A stretch of 6,033 nt of DNA from Prolixibacteraceae bacterium (GCA_014380255.1 JACMKG010000273.1:1-6033); one strand, 5' to 3'; positions 1 through 5,912 are shown, numbered from the stretch's first letter. A program made the numbers and translations. The notes: generated from the sequence alone by a model not told the origin.

Positions 1-807
1 AAAGGTTTGTTCCAGGTCTCCAATATCAACAGCATGGTCGGCTTTTGAAACCAGAAAGCTTTTTACTTCACCTGTCATAGGGTTGTATTCGGTATGATGT
101 TCAAAATTATCCACATCGAAGTTGGCATTCAGCTCCCTGTTTAACCGGGTTAAATGATTTATATTGAATCGCCGGGTATGACCATGAGGATCATTGTAAG
201 CCTCCATAATTATGTGGGGCGATTTCTTTAAATCAAACCCGATAAGGATCTTGTCTCCTTTATGAGAAAGCGTTGAAAGGCGGCTGAAAAATACTTCAAC
301 TTCTTCATCTGAGAAGTTTCCTATGTTGGAGCCAAGAAAAAGTATAACTTTCTGAAGGCCAGAGTAGCCATTCAATTCTTTGATCTTTTGGAAATAATCG
401 CCCGTGCGGGGAGCCACATCAAGTGATGGCATTTCTCGTTTAAGGCTTTCGACCAGTTCTTTATTGGCTTTTTTACTAATATCAACTGGTATATACTGAA
501 AGCTGGCCGATTGTTCGATCAGACTCTCTAAAAGGATCTTTGTTTTAAGGCCGTCGCCCGAGCCTAGTTCTATCAGATCAAAACCCTTTCTGTTTTCATG
601 GAAAGCTTTTGTAATTTGGTTGCGATGAGTAGTAAATATTTCATACTCACAGTTGGTGAGGTAATATTCAGGCATTTGCATGATGTCCTGAAATATGGAA
701 CTTCCGGTATCGTCATAAAGGTATTTCGACGATAGATACTTTGGATAAGCCGAGAGACCTTGCAAGGTATCAGAAGCAAAATCGGTAAGAAGTAATTGTG
801 ATTGCAT
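1..807 (-). CDS. eanA: EanA/EgtD-family L-histidine N-alpha-methyltransferase, C-terminus cut off by window edge
   Basis: This is a SAM-dependent methyltransferase of the EgtD family (Methyltransf_33), predicted to trimethylate the alpha-amine of histidine to hercynine in the cytoplasm. The frame is open from the ATG at 807 through 269 codons to base 1. The family is about 320 residues long, so roughly 50 C-terminal residues lie outside. Visible motifs are the Tyr31 region (equivalent to EgtD Tyr39), PEYYLTN at 46-52 (Tyr48 matches EgtD Tyr56), the SAM-binding ELGSGDGLKT at 80-89, FLGSNIGNF at 157-165 (Asn164 matches the histidine-binding Asn166), and RFNINHL / NRELNANFDVDNFEH at 213-237. The start lies 3 bases after the stop of the sulfurtransferase, with no clear Shine-Dalgarno, which suggests translational coupling. 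By eye, EgtD Met252 aligns with Ser250 here, so substrate choice is not certain. The family call is firm; 'eanA' rather than 'egtD' rests on the adjacent EanB-like gene. Confidence 0.88.
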   Translation of the reverse strand, partial: MQSQLLLTDFASDTLQGLSAYPKYLSSKYLYDDTGSSIFQDIMQMPEYYLTNCEYEIFTTHRNQITKAFHENRKGFDLIELGSGDGLKTKILLESLIEQSASFQYIPVDISKKANKELVESLKREMPSLDVAPRTGDYFQKIKELNGYSGLQKVILFLGSNIGNFSDEEVEVFFSRLSTLSHKGDKILIGFDLKKSPHIIMEAYNDPHGHTRRFNINHLTRLNRELNANFDVDNFEHHTEYNPMTGEVKSFLVSKADHAVDIGDLEQTF

Positions 808-810
808 AAC

Positions 811-2112
811 TCAAGTAATTTCATTTAAACTATCAACCGGAACACCCGTTTCATAAGGATTCTTAGGATCGTTACTCCATTCGAACCATCCGCCATCGAA
901 AACAGAGACCCGAGGCCATCCCATTAGCCAGGCATTGAACCAGGCTTCACTTCCGCGCCAGCCTGTGCCGCAATAAAAGGCCAGATGTTTATCCGCAGTA
1001 ATTCCTGCTTCTTTCCACCTGTCAACAATCTCGTGATATTCCCGGGTGGTATGGTCCACATTGCGGTAATTCTCCATATGGTAGGCATCTGATCCACAAT
1101 TGCCGAATACAGCTCCCGGGATACGGCCTTTCTTCTCAATATAATTGTAGCCACTCACCTCTCCAATATACTCAGGCCAGCTTCTTACGCATACCAGTTC
1201 GGCATTTGGGGAGGCCAGCATTTCTTTTGCTTCCGGAATATCTACAGCAAGCTCCGGTTTCATAGGAATGTGCGCTTCAAAATTCAATGCCGATGATTTG
1301 GGAACATCGTCGTAGCTGATTTCATAACCGGCATCTTCCCATGACTGGAAGCCCCCGTTCAGAATCCGGACATCTTTAACTCCTGCATACATCATGATAA
1401 ACGCATTTCGAATAGCACCAATATCCCCTGCTGCACTGCCAGGAAATTCATCATCGTTGTCGGGAAACATGAATTTACCGTACAGGATAACCGTAGTATT
1501 TGCCGTAATGCCATGCTCGAGCAATGCCTGTTCCAGCTCTTTGGGAGACCTCCTGTTCCATGTTTCGGGTGCCTCCAAAGCAAGGGTGTCCATATCGATT
1601 GCACCAGGGATATGGCCACTTAGATAGGCTTGGCGATTGCGGTAATGCGCATGAACGATAACCGCTTTTTTCCTGGCAGAGCCATTGCTTTTTTCGCCGA
1701 TGATGATCTCTTTCACCCAGCTGGCAGGTACCAGTTGCTTAAATCGGGGAAGATTATCCATCGGAAGATCATTATTTGGTGACCACTCATCCAGGAAATG
1801 GTGATAAACATACACTTTGGGATAATTGGCACGCATAAAACACAGGGCAACTTTTTGTATTTCCTCTGCCGAGTAGCCATACAATACTACTGTATGTTCA
1901 GGTAATATACCTTTTGAACGTACAATTTCTATCCAATCAATATAATGGGCCCATTTGGCTGCTACGCTTTTTGCTCCACGGATGTGCCCGCCACGTGGTT
2001 CTTTCTGGAGTGTCCATCCATTATAGGCGTCTACGGGGCGAACATCAACAATCTTTACATGCTGTATATTCATCCATTCTTTCAATTCATTGGTCGATAT
2101 TTCTTTAAACAT
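811..2112 (-). CDS. eanB: EanB-like rhodanese sulfurtransferase (hercynine to ergothioneine)
   Basis: This 433-residue cytoplasmic protein has three rhodanese-like domains, at about 5-122, 128-267 and 290-425. Only the third has a catalytic cysteine, in CGTGWRGSE at 381-389. The equivalent loops of domains 1 and 2 (VVLYGYSAEE at 75-84, VILYGKFMFP at 208-217) lack Cys, so those domains are probably structural. Rhodanese signatures such as IVDVRPVDAY (21-30), HIPGAIDMD (167-175), LNGGFQSWEDAG (251-262) and VFDGGWFEWSNDP (404-416) confirm the fold. Cys308, Tyr322, Cys339, Cys381 and Arg386 are each 31 positions below Chlorobium EanB Cys339, Tyr353, Cys370, Cys412 and Arg417 (numbers from memory). 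EanB moves sulfane sulfur from polysulfide via a Cys persulfide onto the hercynine imidazole without oxygen. The start is supported by AGGTGA about 5 bases upstream. It follows the DUF427 gene by 12 bases and precedes the methyltransferase by 3. The alternative is a generic thiosulfate or 3-mercaptopyruvate sulfurtransferase, less likely given these residues and the neighbour. Confidence 0.85.
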   Translation of the reverse strand: MFKEISTNELKEWMNIQHVKIVDVRPVDAYNGWTLQKEPRGGHIRGAKSVAAKWAHYIDWIEIVRSKGILPEHTVVLYGYSAEEIQKVALCFMRANYPKVYVYHHFLDEWSPNNDLPMDNLPRFKQLVPASWVKEIIIGEKSNGSARKKAVIVHAHYRNRQAYLSGHIPGAIDMDTLALEAPETWNRRSPKELEQALLEHGITANTTVILYGKFMFPDNDDEFPGSAAGDIGAIRNAFIMMYAGVKDVRILNGGFQSWEDAGYEISYDDVPKSSALNFEAHIPMKPELAVDIPEAKEMLASPNAELVCVRSWPEYIGEVSGYNYIEKKGRIPGAVFGNCGSDAYHMENYRNVDHTTREYHEIVDRWKEAGITADKHLAFYCGTGWRGSEAWFNAWLMGWPRVSVFDGGWFEWSNDPKNPYETGVPVDSLNEIT

Positions 2113-2122
2113 AGAATCACCT
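2113..2122 (-). promoter_or_regulatory. Shine-Dalgarno-like site of the sulfurtransferase gene
   Basis: Read on the minus strand, AAGGTGATTCT directly precedes the ATG at 2112, placing AGGTGA about 5 bases from the start. It is the only convincing ribosome binding site in the window and supports the chosen start. The site lies within the 12-base gap after the DUF427 gene. Confidence 0.6.
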
Positions 2123-2124
2123 TT

Positions 2125-2409
2125 TTAATTCTCAATAATTTGTACCCCTTTCCAGAAGGCAACCCTGTCTTTTATACTGCTTGCCAGATCTGATGGAGAT
2201 GGATAATACCAGGCAGCATCAGGATTTGTTTTACCCTCAACCACTAAATCGTAGTAAGAGGCTAGGCCTTTCCAAGGGCATCTGCTATGCGTTTCACTGT
2301 CTCTCAGATATTCCTTGTTGACCGATTCGAGGGGAAAATAACTGTTCCCTTCAATAGTCACGATGTCATTGCTTTCAGCAATTACCTGTCCGTTCCATAT
2401 AGCTTTCAT
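2125..2409 (-). CDS. DUF427 (PF04248) domain protein, function unknown
   Basis: This 94-residue protein consists entirely of a DUF427 domain, a small beta-rich family with no established biochemical role. Recognisable family motifs in order are WNG (5-7), YFP (24-26), HSRCPWKGLASYY (41-53), AAWYYPSP (65-72) and RVAFWKGV (82-89). It has no signal peptide or membrane segment, so it is probably cytoplasmic. The length is normal for single-domain members and the frame is intact. It is the first gene of the operon, with its TAA 12 bases before the sulfurtransferase ATG. This context hints at a link to sulfur or ergothioneine metabolism, but that is inference from position only. Its single cysteine, Cys44, sits in the CPWKG signature. 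No Shine-Dalgarno is visible before the ATG. Confidence 0.85.
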   Translation of the reverse strand: MKAIWNGQVIAESNDIVTIEGNSYFPLESVNKEYLRDSETHSRCPWKGLASYYDLVVEGKTNPDAAWYYPSPSDLASSIKDRVAFWKGVQIIEN

Positions 2410-2462
2410 TGTAACAGTGAGTATTAAGTATAAGTTTAATAATTAATCCAAATTACTGATTC

Positions 2463-2684
2463 CTAATCTTCTGGCTCTGCCAAGGTAATATCATTATAGA
2501 TTGTATATGACCGAAGCATTTCTTGCCAGGTTACCTTTTTTTGATATTCATTCATTCTATTCCAGATGTCAGCTTTTTTGTAACCTTCAACTTACATTGA
2601 TTATACAGTACTTATATTCTGGGAATCATCTATTGAAAAGCTTATACTGCTTTTATCTTTTTTTGTTTCTATAGGTCTGTTCAT
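2463..2684 (-). pseudogene. probable decayed small gene with two in-frame stops
   Basis: An ATG at 2684 opens a frame that reaches a TAG at 2465-2463 after 73 codons, interrupted only by TAA at codons 28 and 31. The first part starts MNRPIETKKDK and is polar. After the second stop the frame reads VEGYKKADIWNRMNEY and then KKVTWQEMLRSY, ending in LAEPED, with a very protein-like mix of Trp, aromatic, charged and amphipathic residues. Both parts share one frame, so two point changes would explain the breaks. It ends 53 bases before the DUF427 start on the same strand and may once have headed that operon. I do not recognise the family. Alternatives are two unrelated short peptides, a 30-residue protein from the internal ATG (MNEYQKK...), or chance. 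Confidence 0.4.
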
Positions 2685-2810
2685 GAAAAGCAAAACCTTA
2701 TCTGTATGGCAACTTGCAGGTAATTATTTTTTGAAGCTTTAGGGACATAAAATGTCTTAGGTAACAGTATTGTCATAAATATCGGATCAAACAAAACACC
2801 TTTCAAGATG

Positions 2811-2842
2811 TTTGTAATTCCATCCATCAGCTCATAAATTCA
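2811..2842 (+). promoter_or_regulatory. weak candidate Bacteroidota-type promoter for ilvD
   Basis: TTTG at 2811-2814 and TAAATTCA at 2835-2842 are separated by 20 bases, the spacing expected for the -33 TTTG / -7 TAnnTTTG promoter of Bacteroidota. The second box matches TAnnTT but not the final TG. Transcription would start near 2850, giving a leader of about 20 bases before the ilvD ATG. Confidence 0.25.
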
Positions 2843-2868
2843 GAATACTTAAATTAAATCTTTAAGGC

Positions 2869-4545
2869 ATGGAAAAGAAAATCAACCGATATAGCAGGGT
2901 CATTACCCAGGATGATACACTTCCGGCCGCCCAGGCCATGCTTTACGCCATTGGAATGAGTGAAAGCGACCAGAAAAAAGGTCAGGTAGGCATAGCAAGT
3001 ACTGGCTACCAGGGAAATCCATGTAATATGCATCTAAATGGTTTGGCTGATTCGGTAAAACGTGGTGTGGATGATCAGAAGGGACTGATAGGCTTGATAT
3101 TTCATACCATAGGCGTGAGCGATGGAATTACCAATGGAACGGAAGGAATGAAGTATTCGTTGCCCTCAAGGGAAATCATTGCTGATTCGATTGAAACGGT
3201 GGTAAGTGCCCAATTTTACGATGCTGTTATCCCTATTGTAGGATGCGATAAAAATATGCCGGGAGCTATGATTGCCCTGGGTAGGCTGAACAGGCCTGCT
3301 ATCCTGGTTTACGGAGGAACTGTAAAAAAAGGAACGTGGAAAGGGGAAGATCTGAATATCATTTCTGCCTTCGAAGCGTATGGCGAAAAGATCAAAGGCA
3401 ATATATCGGATGAGGATTACAGGGGCATCATAAAAAACTGCATACCAGGCGCCGGTGCCTGTGGTGGGATGTATACTGCCAATACGATGGCTTCGGCTAT
3501 TGAATGTATGGGTATGAGTCTCCCCTACTCTTCTTCCAGTCCTGCTATGGCCAAGGAAAAAGGATTGGAATGTGGGCAAATCGGGCAAGCCATTAAAACG
3601 CTCATGGAAGAGGATATTAAACCAAGGGATATCATGACCATGCAGGCTTTTGAGAATGCCATTACCTTGATCATGGCACTGGGAGGATCAACCAATGCGG
3701 TCATTCACCTGATTGCTATGGCCAAAGCGGTGAATGTACCTTTAACGATTGATGACTTTCAGCGCATCAGCAACAAGACCCCTTATATTGCAGACTTAAA
3801 GCCCAGTGGCCACTATCTGTTTGAGGACCTGCACGATGTAGGAGGTATTCCCGGTGTGATGAGAATTCTTTTGCAAGAAGGATTCCTTAATGGCAATTGC
3901 CTGACTGTTACAGGAAAGACGTTGGGTGAGAACCTGGAAGAAGTAGCTGATCTTGAAAAAGGGCAGAAAGTAATTCGTCCCTTTAATGATCCGATGCTTA
4001 AACATGGACATATTCAAATACTGTATGGTAACCTGGCAGAAAAGGGTGCGGTAGCTAAAATCACGGGAAAGGAAGGTGAATTGTTTACAGGTCCGGCTAT
4101 TGTCTTTGATGATGAATTTGAAGCCATTAAAGGTATTCAGACCAGGGTTTCCAAGGGAGAAGTGATAGTAATCAGGTATTCGGGACCCAAAGGTGCCCCA
4201 GGAATGCCCGAGATGCTCAAGCCTTCCAGTGCCATTATGGGAGCAGGGCTGGGAAAAGATGTTGCTTTAATTACAGATGGCCGATTCTCGGGTGGCTCTC
4301 ATGGCTTCGTAGTTGGTCATATCACTCCAGAAGCATCTGAAGGAGGTCTTATTGGTCTACTCAAAGATGGTGATATCATTACCATTGATGCCATCAACAA
4401 CCGGCTGAATGTTGATTTAAGTGAAGATGAAATAGCAGTCAGAAGGAAAACATGGGTTAAACCACCCATCAAAGCTACCACTGGCATATTGAAAAAATAC
4501 ATTGATTCGGTATCTGATGCTTCAGAGGGTTGTACGACTGTTTAA
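2869..4545 (+). CDS. ilvD: dihydroxy-acid dehydratase
   Basis: This enzyme dehydrates 2,3-dihydroxy-isovalerate and 2,3-dihydroxy-3-methylvalerate to the 2-keto acids that precede valine, leucine and isoleucine. It is a cytoplasmic Fe-S enzyme. The 558 residues match the short class of IlvD rather than the roughly 616-residue enterobacterial form. Family landmarks are GNPCNMHL with Cys52 (49-56), TIGVSDG (80-86), VGCDKNMPG with Cys126, Asp127 and Lys128 (124-132), [13 protein letters not shown] with Cys198 (196-208), [12 protein letters not shown] with Glu448 (438-449) and [10 protein letters not shown] (470-479). Cys52, Cys126 and Cys198 are the expected three cluster ligands. Asp127, Lys128 and Glu448 belong to the metal site in solved relatives. 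No key residue is missing. The ATG at 2869 gives the standard N-terminus [10 protein letters not shown]; only a weak AAGG lies upstream. The usual ilvB, ilvN and ilvC genes do not follow; a ferredoxin does, 78 bases downstream. The alternative, 6-phosphogluconate dehydratase or another sugar-acid dehydratase of the IlvD/Edd family, is less likely given these motifs. Confidence 0.96.
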   Translation: MEKKINRYSRVITQDDTLPAAQAMLYAIGMSESDQKKGQVGIASTGYQGNPCNMHLNGLADSVKRGVDDQKGLIGLIFHTIGVSDGITNGTEGMKYSLPSREIIADSIETVVSAQFYDAVIPIVGCDKNMPGAMIALGRLNRPAILVYGGTVKKGTWKGEDLNIISAFEAYGEKIKGNISDEDYRGIIKNCIPGAGACGGMYTANTMASAIECMGMSLPYSSSSPAMAKEKGLECGQIGQAIKTLMEEDIKPRDIMTMQAFENAITLIMALGGSTNAVIHLIAMAKAVNVPLTIDDFQRISNKTPYIADLKPSGHYLFEDLHDVGGIPGVMRILLQEGFLNGNCLTVTGKTLGENLEEVADLEKGQKVIRPFNDPMLKHGHIQILYGNLAEKGAVAKITGKEGELFTGPAIVFDDEFEAIKGIQTRVSKGEVIVIRYSGPKGAPGMPEMLKPSSAIMGAGLGKDVALITDGRFSGGSHGFVVGHITPEASEGGLIGLLKDGDIITIDAINNRLNVDLSEDEIAVRRKTWVKPPIKATTGILKKYIDSVSDASEGCTTV

Positions 4546-4555
4546 TTTGGTTTAC

Positions 4556-4587
4556 TTGGAAAAATATCGGAACTTTATATATCTTTT
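4556..4587 (+). promoter_or_regulatory. candidate promoter of the ferredoxin gene
   Basis: TTG at 4556-4558 and TATCTTTT at 4580-4587 are 21 bases apart, close to the Bacteroidota TTG / TAnnTTTG pattern with only the last base differing. It lies in the 78-base gap after ilvD and would start transcription near 4594, about 30 bases before the ferredoxin ATG. The ferredoxin may therefore be transcribed independently as well as by read-through from ilvD. Confidence 0.35.
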
Positions 4588-4623
4588 AATAATAAACTAG
4601 TTAACGAATTTAATTATTATACC

Positions 4624-4812
4624 ATGGCAATCAATCATGTAGAGATCATTGAAGGATGCATAGCTTGTGGGTTATGCGTAGAAATTTGTCCTGAAGTTTT
4701 TGAAATGGAAGACTTGGCAACCGTAATACCGGGGGTAAACTATTCTGATTATGAAGGCCCCATTAAAGAGGCAGCAGAAAGCTGTCCGGTCGAAGTAATA
4801 AAGTATTCGTAA
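4624..4812 (+). CDS. single-cluster [4Fe-4S] ferredoxin
   Basis: This is a small, acidic, soluble electron carrier of 62 residues. The first binding motif CIACGLC gives Cys12, Cys15 and Cys18, followed by Cys22-Pro. The distal CP motif gives Cys54-Pro55. Only one Cys remains in the C-terminal half, so one [4Fe-4S] cluster is expected on Cys12, Cys15, Cys18 and Cys54, as in the approximately 60-residue Thermotoga-type monocluster ferredoxins. Cys22 corresponds to a cysteine that forms a disulfide in the Thermotoga protein (Cys20-Cys43, from memory), but no partner is present here. The physiological partner is unknown. Position after ilvD could mean it serves or is co-expressed with that Fe-S enzyme, but this is inference. 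No Shine-Dalgarno precedes the ATG; the next in-frame Met is Met28, past the motif, which fixes the start. Confidence 0.92.
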   Translation: MAINHVEIIEGCIACGLCVEICPEVFEMEDLATVIPGVNYSDYEGPIKEAAESCPVEVIKYS

Positions 4813-4980
4813 AACACTATCACAGCTAAGCACCTGTAAATAACAATCTATTTCTTCTCTTATTAGAAGATCATTCGTTGCAATTGGATTATTAAACTAC
4901 TTAGTTTGATGGTGCAGGTAACGTATGAAATGAATGGTTGGCATAGGCACATATAAAGTTTAAAGTTTAGCTCATTAACT
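4813..4980. other. gene-free spacer with two small AT-rich hairpins
   Basis: Past the ferredoxin stop, TCTTCT (4853-4858) pairs with AGAAGA (4865-4870) around a 6-base loop, and AAACTA (4894-4899) pairs with TAGTTT (4902-4907) around 2 bases. Neither is GC-rich or followed by a T-run, so neither is a convincing terminator. No coding sequence is seen. Confidence 0.4.
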
Positions 4981-5048
4981 GCCTGAGGGGCAATGTCATT
5001 AAGTGATGGAAATTTAATAAGTGGGGTTAAGAAATAACATGAAACCTT

Positions 5049-5096
5049 CCGTCCGAAAGGAAGCGATCGCTTTTAGTAGCTTTTTAGCGCGGACGG
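5049..5096. repeat. inverted repeat enclosing a GCGATCGC palindrome
   Basis: CCGTCCG (5049-5055) pairs with CGGACGG (5090-5096). Between the arms lies the perfect 12-base palindrome AAGCGATCGCTT (5061-5072). The structure sits inside the 331-bp element and differs in sequence from the ACCGC / GCGGT repeat family nearby. Confidence 0.55.
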
Positions 5097-5120
5097 CTTC
5101 TTTGCTTAGATGCTGCCTTT

Positions 5121-5178
5121 CTACCACACTGTCACCGCAACGCGGTTTTACAGCTGCGTAGCAGCCATAGTATGGTAG
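5121..5178 (+). repeat. three-way-junction palindromic repeat, full copy 1
   Basis: Outer arms CTACCACACT (5121-5130) and AGTATGGTAG (5169-5178) pair with one mismatch. Inside are two hairpins: ACCGC (5134-5138) with GCGGT (5142-5146) around AAC, and GCTGC (5153-5157) with GCAGC (5161-5165) around GTA. The same plan recurs at 5914-5973, which argues that the structure rather than the exact sequence is maintained. Confidence 0.65.
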
Positions 5179-5210
5179 TAAGAAACAGTTGATTCCTATG
5201 TGGATTAAAA

Positions 5211-5230
5211 GCCGCGTAGCGGTGACAGTA
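5211..5230 (-). repeat. half copy of the palindromic repeat, reversed
   Basis: On the minus strand this reads TACTGTCACCGCTACGCGGC, the left half of the repeat (arm end plus first hairpin, CCGC around TAC with GCGG). The second hairpin and closing arm are absent. Confidence 0.6.
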
Positions 5231-5321
5231 TCCCGCGATAAGGAAGAGTAATTCCTCATACAATACCTTTTGCATTTTTCAATCAAGCTTATTTCCAGAT
5301 TCCCATCACTTAATGACATTG

Positions 5322-5527
5322 GCCTTTGGGGATAGAATTCTGATTTGTATTGCTTCTTTCGAGTCATAGGATACTTGAAATTTATGGATCAAGTGTAAAA
5401 GGCAGTGGATAACTGGAAATGAGATTCCGGGGGCTGTACGATTTTTGTGTATATGAATTGGAAGCTCTCCTTTTGATTGAGCCTCCTTGTCCCGGATCCT
5501 GTTAAGATTCCAAATTCCAATGCCGGA
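5322..5527. other. gene-free stretch right of the MITE-like element
   Basis: No intact gene is supported. A minus-strand frame is open from 5536 to 5309 (76 codons) but contains no ATG and ends in the terminal repeat of the MITE-like element, so it is not called. No strong structure was noticed other than the flanking repeats. Confidence 0.4.
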
Positions 5528-5615
5528 AGCTCTATATTAACGCTATGTCAGGGCTATGTCAGGGCTAACTTTCGTTTTCAAAATTATAGACCCAACATAG
5601 CGTTAATATAGAGCT
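5528..5615. repeat. 88-bp element with perfect 21-bp inverted arms
   Basis: The 21 bases at 5528-5548 (starting AGCTCTATATTAACGC) are exactly reverse-complemented at 5595-5615, with a 46-base centre. The centre begins with the second copy of an 11-bp tandem repeat, GCTATGTCAGG at 5542-5552 and 5553-5563, followed by a partial third (GCTA). GCTATGT also occurs reversed at 5595-5601 and 5617-5623. On the minus strand the centre contains TAATTTTG (5586-5579), a perfect -7 box match for Bacteroidota, but no -33 TTG is at the right distance. It could be a small MITE, an invertible segment or a recombinase site; I cannot decide. Confidence 0.6.
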
Positions 5616-5870
5616 AACATAGCCTTTGTGTCAATACCAATCACATGCAAGGCTTTGGTCTTTGCATGATTCACCCTTTTGTCTACCGCCTTTTGAGATT
5701 TATCCAGAATCATTCCTGTAGTTCCAGAATCTTATTGGTCTTTATATCCCCAAAGCTCTAAGATACTTGGGATCAATCTCATATGACGGTGGATAGTGAT
5801 CAAAAGTGATTGCTTGAACTACCGTGGAGCCAAACCTCATTATAAATAACCAACGAGCACTATCCCATAG
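5603..5870 (-). pseudogene. possible scraps of a decayed coding sequence
   Basis: Two short minus-strand frames look protein-like. From the ATG at 5840 to a TAA at 5744-5742, 32 residues begin MRFGSTVVQAITFDHYPP and end in LRALGI; the frame stays open upstream to 5870 and into the palindromic repeat. From the ATG at 5713 to a TAA at 5605-5603, 36 residues begin MILDKSQKAVDKRV and end MLALY inside the right arm of the 88-bp element. They are in different frames, so a frameshift plus a stop would be needed to join them. I recognise no family. Chance open frames are a real alternative. Confidence 0.22.
5644..5668. repeat. small hairpin CATGCAA / TTGCATG
   Basis: CATGCAA at 5644-5650 pairs with TTGCATG at 5662-5668 around an 11-base loop. 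It has no T-run and no flanking gene it could terminate. It may be incidental in this repeat-rich stretch. Confidence 0.4.
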
Positions 5871-5871
5871 A

Positions 5872-5912
5872 TGTGTCACCGCTAATGCGGTTTATGGTGC
5901 ATGGCATGCCAT
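5872..5912 (+). repeat. partial copy of the palindromic repeat
   Basis: TGTGTCACCGC at 5872-5882 leads into the first hairpin (ACCGC 5878-5882, loop TAAT, GCGGT 5887-5891). It is followed by the start of the second hairpin, GGTGCATGGCA, which then diverges into the 12-base palindrome ATGGCATGCCAT (5901-5912). The outer arm is missing. It abuts full copy 2. Confidence 0.55.

Larger units (their letters stand above)
2410..2868. other. divergent intergenic region between the ean operon and ilvD
   Basis: This 459-base AT-rich region must hold both divergent promoters. On the minus strand before the DUF427 gene the best I can find is a TTG at 2451-2449 with TATACTTA at 2432-2425, a 16-base spacer. 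Both the spacing and the second box are poor, so I do not call it separately. A broken minus-strand reading frame fills 2463-2684. Bases 2685-2800 show nothing I can name. No strong hairpin or riboswitch-like structure was seen. Confidence 0.5.
4981..5331. mobile_element. MITE-like element with 19-bp terminal inverted repeats and imperfect flanking direct repeat
   Basis: CAATGTCATTAAGTGATGG at 4991-5009 recurs as its exact reverse complement at 5303-5321, bounding 331 bases. Immediately outside, GCCTGAGGGG (4981-4990) and GCCTTTGGGG (5322-5331) match at 8 of 10 positions in direct orientation, as a worn target-site duplication would. There is no transposase, and the interior is full of palindromes, including one full and one half copy of the three-way-junction repeat. 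A non-autonomous element mobilised by an IS enzyme is the simplest reading. IS4-type transposases make 10-12 base duplications, but that assignment is a guess. The long minus-strand open frame across it (5014-5367) is judged non-coding. Confidence 0.45.

Noticed and set aside
573..824. Open frame of 83 codons overlapping the methyltransferase start
   Set aside because: It is out of frame with the EgtD-family protein, whose conserved motifs cover the same bases.
3166..3588. 140-codon open frame antisense to ilvD
   Set aside because: It lies wholly inside a strongly conserved ilvD reading frame and its translation has no recognisable domain.
4853..4870. Rho-independent terminator after the ferredoxin gene
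   Set aside because: The stem is only TCTTCT/AGAAGA, without GC pairs, and is followed by TCATTCG rather than a T-run.
5121..5178. tRNA-like cloverleaf
   Set aside because: The fold has only two internal hairpins, no 7-bp acceptor stem, no TTC-type T-loop and no anticodon arm of standard size.
5014..5367. Minus-strand open frame of 117 codons across the MITE-like element
   Set aside because: Most of it is a translation of palindromic repeats and terminal inverted repeats. No domain is recognisable, and it spans both full and partial repeat units.
5309..5536. Minus-strand 76-codon stop-free frame
   Set aside because: It contains no ATG, starts in the arm of the 88-bp element and stops in the terminal repeat of the MITE-like element. 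No family is recognisable.
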